A stretch of 64,000 nucleotides of DNA, taken from Algorimicrobium echini (lineage in GTDB: Bacteria; Bacteroidota; Bacteroidia; Flavobacteriales; Flavobacteriaceae). Under the pieces are notes generated by a model. That model was not told the DNA's origin, did no database searches, and was given only the letters and a program-made list of their open reading frames with translations. The stretch lies in contig NZ_FOVN01000001.1 in NCBI RefSeq assembly GCF_900115185.1, positions 186,001 to 250,000 on the forward strand. Direction: 5' to 3'. Positions 56,291 through 64,000 of this stretch are shown in pieces (the first letter of the stretch is position 1; each line of letters opens with the position of its first letter). A program made the translations under genes and the position numbers.

Positions 56291-56872
56291 ATGAAGACAA
56301 AAATCAAAATTTTAGTAATGACCGTAGCCCTGACTTTATTTATGACAAGCAAAGCTACTGCCCAAGGAATGCCAGTGTATGACAACACCAACTTTATCAG
56401 CTTGGTAAAATCCTTGGTAGAATCTGCCAAACAGACGAGCCAACTTATCAAGTCTGTGAAATTTCTGAAAGATGCAAAAGAAGCCATCGAGAAAGTATCG
56501 AGTGTGGTACAACAGCTTAATGCTGTCCAAGAAATTGCAGACAACAATCAACGACTCATCAATGTAATGCAAACCGATTTGCAGGATATTTTGAATTCGC
56601 CTTACATCAAACCCGATGAAATCAGTAGAGTGGTGGAATCCTTTGATGCCATTGTACAAAACTCATTGGAAACGGTTGATTTTATTGACGAAGTTCTGTC
56701 TAGCGACTACCTAAAAATGAGCGATGCCGAACGTGCAAAAGTACTCAAGGAAAAAGAGAAGGAATCAAAGCAAATGGTGTCCAGCATCACAACCAAAACC
56801 AAACGCTATCGTGATATTATTTCCTTCCGAAAGATGCAGGATAAAGTCAATAATCGAGAAACAGACTATTAA
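56291..56872 (+). CDS. traI: TraI-family (DUF4141) conjugation protein
   Basis: 193 residues with a signal peptide (to ATAQ, about residue 25) and a long helical, partly coiled-coil periplasmic part (SLVKSLVESAKQTSQLIKSV). It fits DUF4141/VirB5-type subunits by position and layout. It is 2 bp before traJ. Confidence 0.78.
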   Translation: MKTKIKILVMTVALTLFMTSKATAQGMPVYDNTNFISLVKSLVESAKQTSQLIKSVKFLKDAKEAIEKVSSVVQQLNAVQEIADNNQRLINVMQTDLQDILNSPYIKPDEISRVVESFDAIVQNSLETVDFIDEVLSSDYLKMSDAERAKVLKEKEKESKQMVSSITTKTKRYRDIISFRKMQDKVNNRETDY

Positions 56873-56874
56873 TA

Positions 56875-57717
56875 ATGACCGCAACCATACTTTTAGGGAT
56901 TGGGTTGGAATACATCGATACGGTGTTCCAGACCATACAGGCAAGCAACTTTTCACAATATACCATTGCAGGAATGAAAACACTTGCTGTCCTGTTCTTT
57001 TTGATCAACATCTTAAAAAAGTATAATGAAGGCATTGCCGATAAGGACGGTTATACTTGGGGCTTGAGTCCCGGCGAATTGGCAAAGAATTTTGCCATCG
57101 TCCTTTTAGTAATATTTTCAACGCAGGTGTTAGGATTCTTTGATGGGATATTGGTAGCCATCGAGGGACAGTACAGGGGAACAGCACCTGCGTTACTTCC
57201 ATTGCAAATGCAGGATATTCCTTTAGAGGAAGATGTAAGTCTTTTTGATGCTGCAAGTTCAGCGATGACGCTTTTGTACGAAGCATTGGTAACACCGTTG
57301 TATGGCTTTAAAATATTAGCATTTATCTTAAGCACCATTCTTTGGATTCTCGACCTATTTATATACCCTTTATTTTTAGCCGAACGCTTTTTCCTGTTGG
57401 GAATAATGCAGGCATTTTTTCCATTGGTTATAAGTTTAGCGGTTTTTGAAAAATTCCGTTCCCTTGCTTATACATTTTTCAAATTATATGCGGCTGTATA
57501 TATGTTGGTGCCTGCCTTCTTTCTGGTCAATGTATTTATCAATGCTATTTATACGGAAATCAATACCAATTTTTGGACAAACCTTTTCGGAACCGATACA
57601 GGTCAAGGCTTTTTTGCACCTGTCGTTCAATTAGGTTCTGTGGCTTTTATCGTATTCCTAAAATTCAAATTGTATAAACGTGCCACATCTTTTACGCTCA
57701 GATTATTTACCAACTAA
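56875..57717 (+). CDS. traJ: TraJ-family conjugation membrane protein
   Basis: 280 residues with about six transmembrane helices and a conserved opening of EYIDTVFQTIQASNFSQYTIA, like the CTnDOT TraJ and VirB6 channel subunits. LAERFFLLGIMQAFFPLVISLAVFEKF is the most conserved block. It belongs to the inner membrane part of the mating channel. Confidence 0.85.
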   Translation: MTATILLGIGLEYIDTVFQTIQASNFSQYTIAGMKTLAVLFFLINILKKYNEGIADKDGYTWGLSPGELAKNFAIVLLVIFSTQVLGFFDGILVAIEGQYRGTAPALLPLQMQDIPLEEDVSLFDAASSAMTLLYEALVTPLYGFKILAFILSTILWILDLFIYPLFLAERFFLLGIMQAFFPLVISLAVFEKFRSLAYTFFKLYAAVYMLVPAFFLVNVFINAIYTEINTNFWTNLFGTDTGQGFFAPVVQLGSVAFIVFLKFKLYKRATSFTLRLFTN

Positions 57718-57728
57718 TTCAATTCAGA

Positions 57729-58343
57729 ATGAAAACACCATACAAGAATATCTACAACGTCTTAAAATTAAACCGGTTTATCGTTTTGGCAGTTTTGGTC
57801 CTAGCATTACTATCCAGCACCTTCGCTTTATGGATGGCATATTCCACAAATCAAAAAGCACTAAATAGCGCTTTTGCCATAAATACCGATGGCAGCATTA
57901 TTCCGCTGAAGCTCGTAACCCAAAAAGAAAATTTTAGGGTTGAAGCCTTGGCACATTTAGACTTGTTCCACAATTATTTTTACAATATTGATGCGAGTAA
58001 TTATGAAAGTAATTTAAAAAAGGCACTTTGGTTGGGAAACAGTTCTGTGGACAACCTGTATCGTCAGAAAAAAGCAGATGGTGTTTACAACCGTCTCTTA
58101 CAATATTCGCTTGTGCAGAAAGTGTTGAGCATCGATTCGCAAATAGAAGAACAAAACGGGACGTATGTTTTTAGGACGGTTACTGTTTTTGAAATCAATA
58201 GAGGTTCTATAATTGACACTTACGAATTGGTTTCCACTGGAAACCTTATTATGGTGGACCGAAATTTTCCCAACAATCCACACGGACTTTTAATTACCAA
58301 TTATTTTGAGAACACCCTTAAAAAACTAAATGATAAAAGTTGA
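57729..58343 (+). CDS. traK: TraK-family conjugation protein (VirB8-like)
   Basis: 204 residues: one N-terminal transmembrane helix (about 17-38) and a periplasmic VirB8-like domain (VEALAHLDLFHNYFYNIDASNY, DNLYRQKKADGVYNRLLQYS). It is followed at once by a small hairpin element. Confidence 0.85.
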   Translation: MKTPYKNIYNVLKLNRFIVLAVLVLALLSSTFALWMAYSTNQKALNSAFAINTDGSIIPLKLVTQKENFRVEALAHLDLFHNYFYNIDASNYESNLKKALWLGNSSVDNLYRQKKADGVYNRLLQYSLVQKVLSIDSQIEEQNGTYVFRTVTVFEINRGSIIDTYELVSTGNLIMVDRNFPNNPHGLLITNYFENTLKKLNDKS

Positions 58344-58376
58344 GCCGACCTGCCTGACGGTAGGCTGGTAATCGGC
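58344..58376. repeat. Palindromic hairpin element after traK
   Basis: GCCGACCTGCCT and AGGCTGGTAATCGGC form an imperfect stem directly after the traK stop codon. Its core CCTGCC...GGTAGGC resembles the GC-rich palindromes scattered in flavobacterial genomes. It occupies most of the 52-bp gap where a traL gene would be expected. It may be a repetitive element or mRNA processing hairpin. Confidence 0.5.
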
Positions 58377-58395
58377 ATTTAAAAAATATACTCTT

Positions 58396-59325
58396 ATGAA
58401 AGTAGAAAAAAACAAAATAGTATTTGCAGCTGTCTTGGCAGTGATTTTCATATTTCTCATTTCCTATTCTGTAATGGTTATGGGCGATGATGTAAGTGAA
58501 ACGGAAAGCCTGCAACAAACCTTAGTGCCCGATTTGGATGAAAACCAAAAAGAATATGAATCTAAATTAGATGCCATTAATGATTTGAAGGAAGTGCGCG
58601 AAAACAATGCACCCAGCATCTACGATGAAAAACTGATTGATTCTTTGGGTTTTTACGACCCAGACTTGCCGGAACGTGAAAAGGAACGCATCGTCGATAG
58701 TATTTATGATGCCGGAAAGATTCAATATTCCGAAAAACGCTATCGGAATTTTGGAAGGAAAAGAGTAGCTCAAACGAAAACTTCAACAATTGATTCCGCT
58801 GAAATAAAAAGAGAACAAAAAATCGAAGCCAAAGAATTGGGTCTGGAACATCAACTCTTCTTTGCTGCTGCACCCAAACCTAACGAAGTTTCAATTCTCG
58901 GTAATACTGACGAAACCATTTACGTCGTCGTGGATGGCGACCAAATTGTTAAGGTTAATTCGAGACTGCGAATGCGGTTGACAAAAGCTGCGACTATAAA
59001 TGGCAAGTTAATGGCCAAGAATACGCTCATATTCGGATTTATCAGTTTTCAACCCAATCGCGCTTTAATTGAGATTGAGAACATCAAACATCATCCCACT
59101 AAACTTAAAGCGTTCGATTTACAGGACGGAAGCGAAGGTATCTATGTAGAAAACAACTTTAGGGCAGAAGCAACCAACGAGGTTCTCGATGATATTATCG
59201 GCGACATTAATATTCCCACAGTTCCACAAGTTGGTGGAATCACTAAAGTACTCAAACGAAGAAATCGTAATGTAAAAGTTACGGTACTCAATAACTACAG
59301 ATTAATCCTAAAACCACGACTATGA
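58396..59325 (+). CDS. traM: TraM-family conjugation protein (VirB10-like)
   Basis: 309 residues with one N-terminal transmembrane helix (about 8-27), an extended charged region and a C-terminal TraM domain (ETIYVVVDGDQIVKVNSRLRMRL, IFGFISFQPNRALIEIENI, DGSEGIYVENNFRAEA). It spans the periplasm and links inner and outer complexes. Its end overlaps traN by 4 bp. Confidence 0.87.
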   Translation: MKVEKNKIVFAAVLAVIFIFLISYSVMVMGDDVSETESLQQTLVPDLDENQKEYESKLDAINDLKEVRENNAPSIYDEKLIDSLGFYDPDLPEREKERIVDSIYDAGKIQYSEKRYRNFGRKRVAQTKTSTIDSAEIKREQKIEAKELGLEHQLFFAAAPKPNEVSILGNTDETIYVVVDGDQIVKVNSRLRMRLTKAATINGKLMAKNTLIFGFISFQPNRALIEIENIKHHPTKLKAFDLQDGSEGIYVENNFRAEATNEVLDDIIGDINIPTVPQVGGITKVLKRRNRNVKVTVLNNYRLILKPRL

Positions 59326-60182
59326 AAACAACAGCTTTATTGACAATTGTGTTGATTTTTGCTCTAGCACCTCGACCTTGCTCGGCACAGGCTAAAACGA
59401 ACTCTCAACAACCACATATACTCGACACCATTTATGCAAATGACACAAAAAACGTCGCTTTGTTCTTTCCTGAACCCATTAGGCAAGGCATAACTGGTTC
59501 AGATCATTTTGTATTTACTTACTCTCGGGAAAAAGAACAGTATTTCGGGCTGCTTCAGGCACAGCCTGGAAAAGAAAGTAATCTTTTGGTAGTCAACAAA
59601 AATGGTTCGATTTTTTCGTATATTGTAAGGTATAAAAAACAGCTTTCTAAACTCAATTATTTCATTCCACTAACAAATAGTATTGGGAATGAGAAGCCTA
59701 AAATAACTGATTCTGTCCAGACAAAATTAGTTGGCAAAAGCATTGATAACAGCACATATTACTATGAAAAATTCTGCTCTTATCTTCTTAGTTTAAAACA
59801 ACATTTTGGTTATTTTACTAAGCGTAAACAGAGAGTTATTTTAAGTCTTGAGAATATCGTTTTTGATAAAGAACAGCTTTATTTTGTTATTCAGATTAGG
59901 AATAATTCCAGTTTGGATTACGATTTGAATTTTTTGAACCTTTCGATTGAAACTCGGCAAAAGGGCAAAAGAAAGTCTTTACAGCGACTGTATCTAGAAC
60001 CTATTTACACATATAACCTGCCATCTAAAATTGCAGAACACGAAACGGTTCGCTTCGTTTATGTATTGCCCAAGTTTTCATTGTCTAATGACCGCAGGGC
60101 AATTTTAGAACTAAATGAAAAAGATGGTGAACGAAATATTGAAATGAAACTATCGCACAGATATATCAATAACCCAAATTAA
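59322..60182 (+). CDS. traN: TraN-family (DUF4138) conjugation protein (VirB9-like)
   Basis: 286 residues with a signal peptide (to CSAQ, about residue 23) and the DUF4138 pattern (DTIYANDTKNVALFFPEPIRQGITGSDHFVF, LQAQPGKESNLLV). It should be the outer membrane-side partner of TraM. It ends the recognised tra block; a lipoprotein gene follows after 7 bp. Confidence 0.85.
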   Translation: MKTTALLTIVLIFALAPRPCSAQAKTNSQQPHILDTIYANDTKNVALFFPEPIRQGITGSDHFVFTYSREKEQYFGLLQAQPGKESNLLVVNKNGSIFSYIVRYKKQLSKLNYFIPLTNSIGNEKPKITDSVQTKLVGKSIDNSTYYYEKFCSYLLSLKQHFGYFTKRKQRVILSLENIVFDKEQLYFVIQIRNNSSLDYDLNFLNLSIETRQKGKRKSLQRLYLEPIYTYNLPSKIAEHETVRFVYVLPKFSLSNDRRAILELNEKDGERNIEMKLSHRYINNPN

Positions 60183-60189
60183 TACCGTT

Positions 60190-60561
60190 ATGAAAAAAAT
60201 TGTTGTTTGCTCGCTCGTATTACTGTTCCTTTCCTGTGCTGATTCTACAACTAAAATTTCAGGACCAAGTGCCACAGCTCAAATCGTCATCGAAAGTTTT
60301 TATGAAAAAGATAAGGAAACCTTAAAAGCACATTCTACACCACAGGCGTATTCCAACTATATGAACACCATAAATATATTCAACGCTACGCCAAAGGATG
60401 ATTCTAACTTTACTGTTTTGCAAGATACGATTATGGGCAATGTGGCTTGGGTAAAATACACCACAGCATACGATAAAACGCCTGGTGTTTTTAAACTGGT
60501 TAAGCAGGAAGGCAAGTGGTTAGCTGCCGCAAGAGGGTCAAAGGATAAAGCACCTTTTTAA
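60190..60561 (+). CDS. Small lipoprotein (DUF4878-like)
   Basis: 123 residues with a lipobox (VLLFLSC, about Cys17) and a cystatin/NTF2-like small domain (TAQIVIESFYEKDKETLKAHSTPQA, VFKLVKQEGKWLAA), similar to DUF4878. It is last in the tra transcript. An entry-exclusion role is possible because such lipoproteins occur at the end of transfer operons, but this is a guess. Confidence 0.6.
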   Translation: MKKIVVCSLVLLFLSCADSTTKISGPSATAQIVIESFYEKDKETLKAHSTPQAYSNYMNTINIFNATPKDDSNFTVLQDTIMGNVAWVKYTTAYDKTPGVFKLVKQEGKWLAAARGSKDKAPF

Positions 60562-60664
60562 AGCAATTATTTCTCTGTATTTATTGAACTAATCATCAGC
60601 ATCCAAAAGATACTGAACAGCCATAGCTATGCTTTAATTATAACTAAATCAATCAGTGTAACAG

Positions 60665-61336
60665 ATGCAAAAAATACTACATATAGACTGGAAAATCGGT
60701 ATTAAAAAAGTTACGGACAATAGTGTAGATTTAGTATTGACAGACCCACCTTATGGCATAAGTTACAGAAGTAATAAGAGGAATAACCGCCATAAAAGGA
60801 TGCCTAATGATAATAATCTGGACTGGCTAAATAGTTGGGTAAAAGAAATAAAACGAGTCTGCAAAGAAGAGGCACATCTCTACGTATTCTGCTCTTGGCA
60901 CAATGTAGAAGTCTTTAAGTTTTTCCTTGGTAAAGAGTTTAGAATAAAGAACATCTTGATTTGGGAAAAGGAAAATCACGGAACTGGCGACCTGAAAGGC
61001 GATTATGCGCCAAAATATGAAATGATATTATTTTGTAGCAATGGAAACAAAAAATTGAATGGTAGGCGTGACTGCAATATCCTAAAATCTTCTAAAACCA
61101 AAAACAATAACCATCCTACCGAAAAGCCTGTTGATTTAATAAGCTATCTAATAGAAAAAAGTACAGATCCTGGGGATTTAGTTTTAGATACCTTTGGCGG
61201 AAGTTGTTCTACTGCTATTGCCAGCAAGCAAACAAATAGGAACTGTATCGTTTTTGAGATTGAGGCTGATTATTGTAGCAACGCACGGAAGAACTTGGCA
61301 GGTACTTCTAAACGGATGTTTGGAATTAGCGATTAA
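60665..61336 (+). CDS. Orphan DNA N4/N6 methyltransferase
   Basis: A 223-residue beta-class amino-methyltransferase: motif IV VLTDPPYGISY (about 24-34) comes first, and the SAM motif I DTFGGSCSTAIAS lies near the C-terminus. NNNHPTEKPVDLISYLIE precedes it. No restriction nuclease is adjacent, so it is an orphan. It may protect the element from host restriction. It converges with the coupling-protein gene. Confidence 0.88.
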   Translation: MQKILHIDWKIGIKKVTDNSVDLVLTDPPYGISYRSNKRNNRHKRMPNDNNLDWLNSWVKEIKRVCKEEAHLYVFCSWHNVEVFKFFLGKEFRIKNILIWEKENHGTGDLKGDYAPKYEMILFCSNGNKKLNGRRDCNILKSSKTKNNNHPTEKPVDLISYLIEKSTDPGDLVLDTFGGSCSTAIASKQTNRNCIVFEIEADYCSNARKNLAGTSKRMFGISD

Positions 61337-61458
61337 CTAGAAAAGTAAAAATTATTTTCTAACACTAGCTTAAAGCCAAATGGTATTTTATAAAGTGTAC
61401 ACTTGATTAAAGAAGAATCCTCATTTAATTATTTTGTTACTGGATAAGCCATTTGACC

Positions 61459-61494
61459 ACCTATTACACCACCTATTGCACCACCTATTGCACC
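61459..61494. repeat. Three tandem 12-bp repeats
   Basis: ACCTATTACACC is followed by two exact copies of ACCTATTGCACC in the 166-bp gap between the methyltransferase and the coupling-protein gene. The array is 36 bp and lies just 3-prime of the coupling protein. It may be a slippage product or binding array; no gene is evident in the gap. Confidence 0.7.
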
Positions 61495-61502
61495 ACTTTA
61501 AT

Positions 61503-63089
61503 TTATTTGAAAATCGACCTCGCCTCATCATAAACCCTCTCAAAATTAGCAGTCAAATCCGCCTGAGAAAATTGGTTGGATTCGGGTGGAAGCTCTCTTT
61601 TAATTGATCGTAATTTAAACTGCACTTTTTTATCCTTCCCATCAGCATAGGTTATAAATTCGCCCTGCTTCAAACGGAAGAAAACATCAGCTCTAATCTT
61701 CGGAATTTCCTTTTCGCCAGTTGTGATTCGAGTGTCAAAATCCAAGTTGTGTCCTCGACTTATACTTTTAGTTGGGTCTTTAATAATTTCAAAAAAGCGT
61801 TCGTAGTATTTGGCAGTATCTGGGTCGTTTACCTTTCCGAAAAATTGGTAGGACAGATTGCTTAATATCGCCTTGCTTGCTTTATCGCCATACATCATAT
61901 CGTTCTGGATTTTGTCTTGCATTACATATATGGTCGCAATATCATAACTACGCAATGTTGCCGGAATGCGGTGCATATTTAATAATCGTATGGTCGGTGC
62001 TTCTTCCATCAATAAAAATGAAGGTTTAGAATTTCGCACGCTCATTTGCTTTGTGATGGTGTGAATGATAGTAGCGATAACAGGCGAATAAGACGTTTCA
62101 TATTTAGGATTGTTGACTACCGAAATTATAGCAGGATTATCTTCATTGTTTATATTTAATGGCACTTCGTCTGCAGATAATGCCATAAAAATACGTTGTG
62201 TGCTAATTCGTTTCAGCGCATTTGCCAAGGTACTTTTCACACCAGCGGTTTGCCTATCTGAATCCTTTCCGCTAATAAAGGAATCTGCCATTGCCCTTGA
62301 TGTGGTATTAGTTTCCAAGAATTGGATTAAGCTATCCGTATCAAGATATTGGTAAATGGCAATTAAATGGGGAAGTGTACAGAACTGCGGATAGGTAGTT
62401 TTCAGTTTCCAAATCAACCCACCAATCAATCCTTCCGCAGCATCGTTAAAGAATTTTGTCGTGCCGGTTGTTCCGCTTTCTCTTTGTTCCAAAAGGTTTT
62501 CAATTAGCACCCGTGAAACCTCATTTACGCTTTCCTCATTCTCTAAATAGCGTGGTGCAATGGGATTTACCCTATGGATGATTTTATCAAAGGAAATGAC
62601 CTTAAACGGGATATCGCTATCCGTAAAAAGTGGATATGCCATTTCTGTCAATTCAAAGTCTTTGTAATCGTGGATTATTCCGCAAAAACCTTCTTTTTGG
62701 AAGTGTTTCAAAAATCCATACACAACACTTTCGGTCTTGCCACTTCCCGCAGAACCGATGACGGATGCACCACGTTTTATATTATCCAATTTGAAATTTC
62801 CTTTATTCGTAGAAAAACTGACTTGATATTTGGTATCGCCATTTTGAGGCTTTACGGTTTTGTGCAGAAAAACATACAACGCTATATTAATTAGCATAAG
62901 CGGGCAAACCAAATAAAGCATTAGCGGTACTAATTCAATTGTATCTGACATATAGAATATCAAAGTTGAAAGTAGCAGGATATTTAAAAGAAACGCATAT
63001 CTACTTAGTCGAAATAGCGCATAGAAAACCGTACTGACCAAACCAATAATTGAAAGTATCGTTATTAGATTATCTATCTGCATAGTCAT
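61503..63089 (-). CDS. Type IV coupling protein (MobC/TraD-like)
   Basis: 528 residues: three or so N-terminal transmembrane helices (to about residue 75), Walker A VIGSAGSGKTESVVYG (about 109-124), Walker B FLLMEEAPTIRL and the conserved IYVMQDKIQNDMMYG. It joins the relaxosome to the TraG-type channel. The start overlaps the relaxase stop in TAATG, so the two are translated together. Confidence 0.9.
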   Translation of the reverse strand: MTMQIDNLITILSIIGLVSTVFYALFRLSRYAFLLNILLLSTLIFYMSDTIELVPLMLYLVCPLMLINIALYVFLHKTVKPQNGDTKYQVSFSTNKGNFKLDNIKRGASVIGSAGSGKTESVVYGFLKHFQKEGFCGIIHDYKDFELTEMAYPLFTDSDIPFKVISFDKIIHRVNPIAPRYLENEESVNEVSRVLIENLLEQRESGTTGTTKFFNDAAEGLIGGLIWKLKTTYPQFCTLPHLIAIYQYLDTDSLIQFLETNTTSRAMADSFISGKDSDRQTAGVKSTLANALKRISTQRIFMALSADEVPLNINNEDNPAIISVVNNPKYETSYSPVIATIIHTITKQMSVRNSKPSFLLMEEAPTIRLLNMHRIPATLRSYDIATIYVMQDKIQNDMMYGDKASKAILSNLSYQFFGKVNDPDTAKYYERFFEIIKDPTKSISRGHNLDFDTRITTGEKEIPKIRADVFFRLKQGEFITYADGKDKKVQFKLRSIKRELPPESNQFSQADLTANFERVYDEARSIFK

Positions 63090-64000
63090 TAGATTCCGAT
63101 GGAACTTGATTTTATGGCCACTTCTGCGCCACGTCTTAACCGTTTAAAAATCCGAAGTGCGATTTGAGCTTGATTTGTTGGTATAGTCGGAATTACTGGC
63201 AATCCTGTTTTGGTAATCATTTTAAAAGTCAATGCTTTTTCATTGGCTGGTAGTTTCATCAAGGCAGCAAAATAAAGATTGGGATTTTTCACAAAATCCT
63301 TACGTGCTTTGTAGGTCTCGGCAAAGTTTCGCTTGTAGCCGAATGTCTTATCAAAAGTCTTTTCTGCTTTCTCATAAAATTGGTCTCGGTCAAAACCTCG
63401 TTTTACATTCTTACCGTGCATTTCAACTTCGGAAGCTTTGTGCTTGCTTCCTGGGGAAAGACTGACGGAATTGGAAGCATCTTTTCTACTCACGATGATA
63501 TGGATGTGGCTTTGGTTTCCATCTTTTTTCATTCCTTGGACTATCCGTTTTCCATTTTGTTGATGTGGTGCTTGGCTTTCCAGTTTGGAAATTTCTTTTT
63601 TCATTTTTTTAATATTCCCTTCAGCTCGCCCTTCTTGGATTTTTCGGATTTCGGTTTTAAGCTGCAATATTTTTGTAGCATAAGGTTGGTTCTCTTTAAT
63701 CTGAAAATCTGTTCCTTTAAAGGTGCGTTGATGCTCAATTTTGGCGTAATATTTTATATCATCAATTGTTATGGGTCGTCCGTTTATTTCACGATTGAAG
63801 GATGCAACATAATCTTTCATTATCTCTCGAGTATAGGTTTTTAAATCTTGACTGTTGTTCTGCAATTTCTTCAATTCATACTTAGATGGACTGACCGTAA
63901 TTGAATAAAACTTGGGTTCTTTCTTTTTTAATTTTGCGGTGTTCCCGTCAATTTCTTTGACCACTTCTTCTGCGGAAATTTCATCGCCATATTGATTAAA
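63089..64000 (-). CDS. MobB-type relaxase (DUF5712), 5-prime end outside window
   Basis: At least 303 residues are visible, and the frame stays open to the window edge, so the N-terminus is missing. KFYSITVSPSKYELKKLQN, the metal-binding HIHIIVSRKDAS and KHKASEVEMHGKNVKRGFDRDQFYEKAEKTFDKTFGY match the Bacteroidetes DUF5712 relaxases. It nicks oriT and pilots the DNA strand. A GTG at 63964 is an internal codon, not the start. Confidence 0.85.
   Translation of the reverse strand, partial: FNQYGDEISAEEVVKEIDGNTAKLKKKEPKFYSITVSPSKYELKKLQNNSQDLKTYTREIMKDYVASFNREINGRPITIDDIKYYAKIEHQRTFKGTDFQIKENQPYATKILQLKTEIRKIQEGRAEGNIKKMKKEISKLESQAPHQQNGKRIVQGMKKDGNQSHIHIIVSRKDASNSVSLSPGSKHKASEVEMHGKNVKRGFDRDQFYEKAEKTFDKTFGYKRNFAETYKARKDFVKNPNLYFAALMKLPANEKALTFKMITKTGLPVIPTIPTNQAQIALRIFKRLRRGAEVAIKSSSIGI

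Noticed and set aside
61456-61500. CRISPR-like array
   Set aside because: Units are contiguous 12-mers with no spacers, so this is a simple tandem repeat.
1-64000. tRNA or rRNA genes, insertion sequences and integrase
   Set aside because: I found no cloverleaf-like sequence, transposase or tyrosine/serine recombinase motif in any frame.

Overview
The window is AT-rich DNA from a member of the Bacteroidetes, most likely a marine or soil Flavobacteriia. The evidence is the CTnDOT-type conjugation genes (TraE, F, G, I, J, K, M, N families), an RteC homologue, a DUF5712-type relaxase, small SHOCT, DUF5676 and HYC_CC_PP proteins typical of the phylum, and a promoter of the Bacteroidetes form TTTG-N21-TAAATTTG. 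I read it as the inside of an integrative conjugative element (ICE). No integrase, att site, tRNA, insertion sequence or CRISPR array is visible, so the ends are outside the window.

Layout. (1) 1-8.8 kb, minus strand: a copper efflux and detoxification operon with a Met-rich lipoprotein, SHOCT protein, multicopper oxidase carrying a CopB-like tail, TolC-type channel and a CusA-type RND pump. (2) 9-14.6 kb, plus strand: small metal-handling proteins and an unusual HMA-AraC fusion regulator, then a Schlafen AlbA_2 membrane protein and a lycopene-cyclase-domain protein. (3) 14.6-32 kb, plus strand: a long, tightly packed central-metabolism and stress cluster: universal stress proteins, NDH-2, amino-acid permease, archaeal-type GAPDH, class I aldolase, DAACS symporter, 6-phosphofructokinase, D-lactate-type dehydrogenase, SDR, ATP-cone nuclease, beta-CASP RNase, AMP/thymidine phosphorylase and PRPP synthase. 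(4) 32-36.3 kb: small hypothetical proteins, a CopB-type Cu/Ag P-type ATPase and an MFS transporter. (5) 36.4-39.3 kb: ICE control and replication module (RteC, excisionase-like HTH, replication-initiator-like protein, DnaC-like ATPase) with repeated palindromic sites. (6) 39.2-52.3 kb: a defence island of an AbiE-type toxin-antitoxin pair, an unfamiliar two-gene cassette pairing a nitrilase-fold protein with a Rad50-like zinc-hook ATPase, and a complete Wadjet JetABCD system. (7) 52.5-64 kb: conjugation genes, an orphan DNA methyltransferase, coupling protein and relaxase (cut by the window end).

How it may work together (inference). The element would give its host copper/silver export and oxidation, plus a second set of glycolytic enzymes that includes a metal-independent aldolase. 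The defence island would exclude competing plasmids and phages. The nitrilase-fold/Rad50-like cassette is the best candidate for an undescribed system. It has an intact Glu-Lys-Cys triad, an intact ATPase with a CxxC hook, overlapping stop and start codons, its own promoter, and sits between two recognised defence systems.
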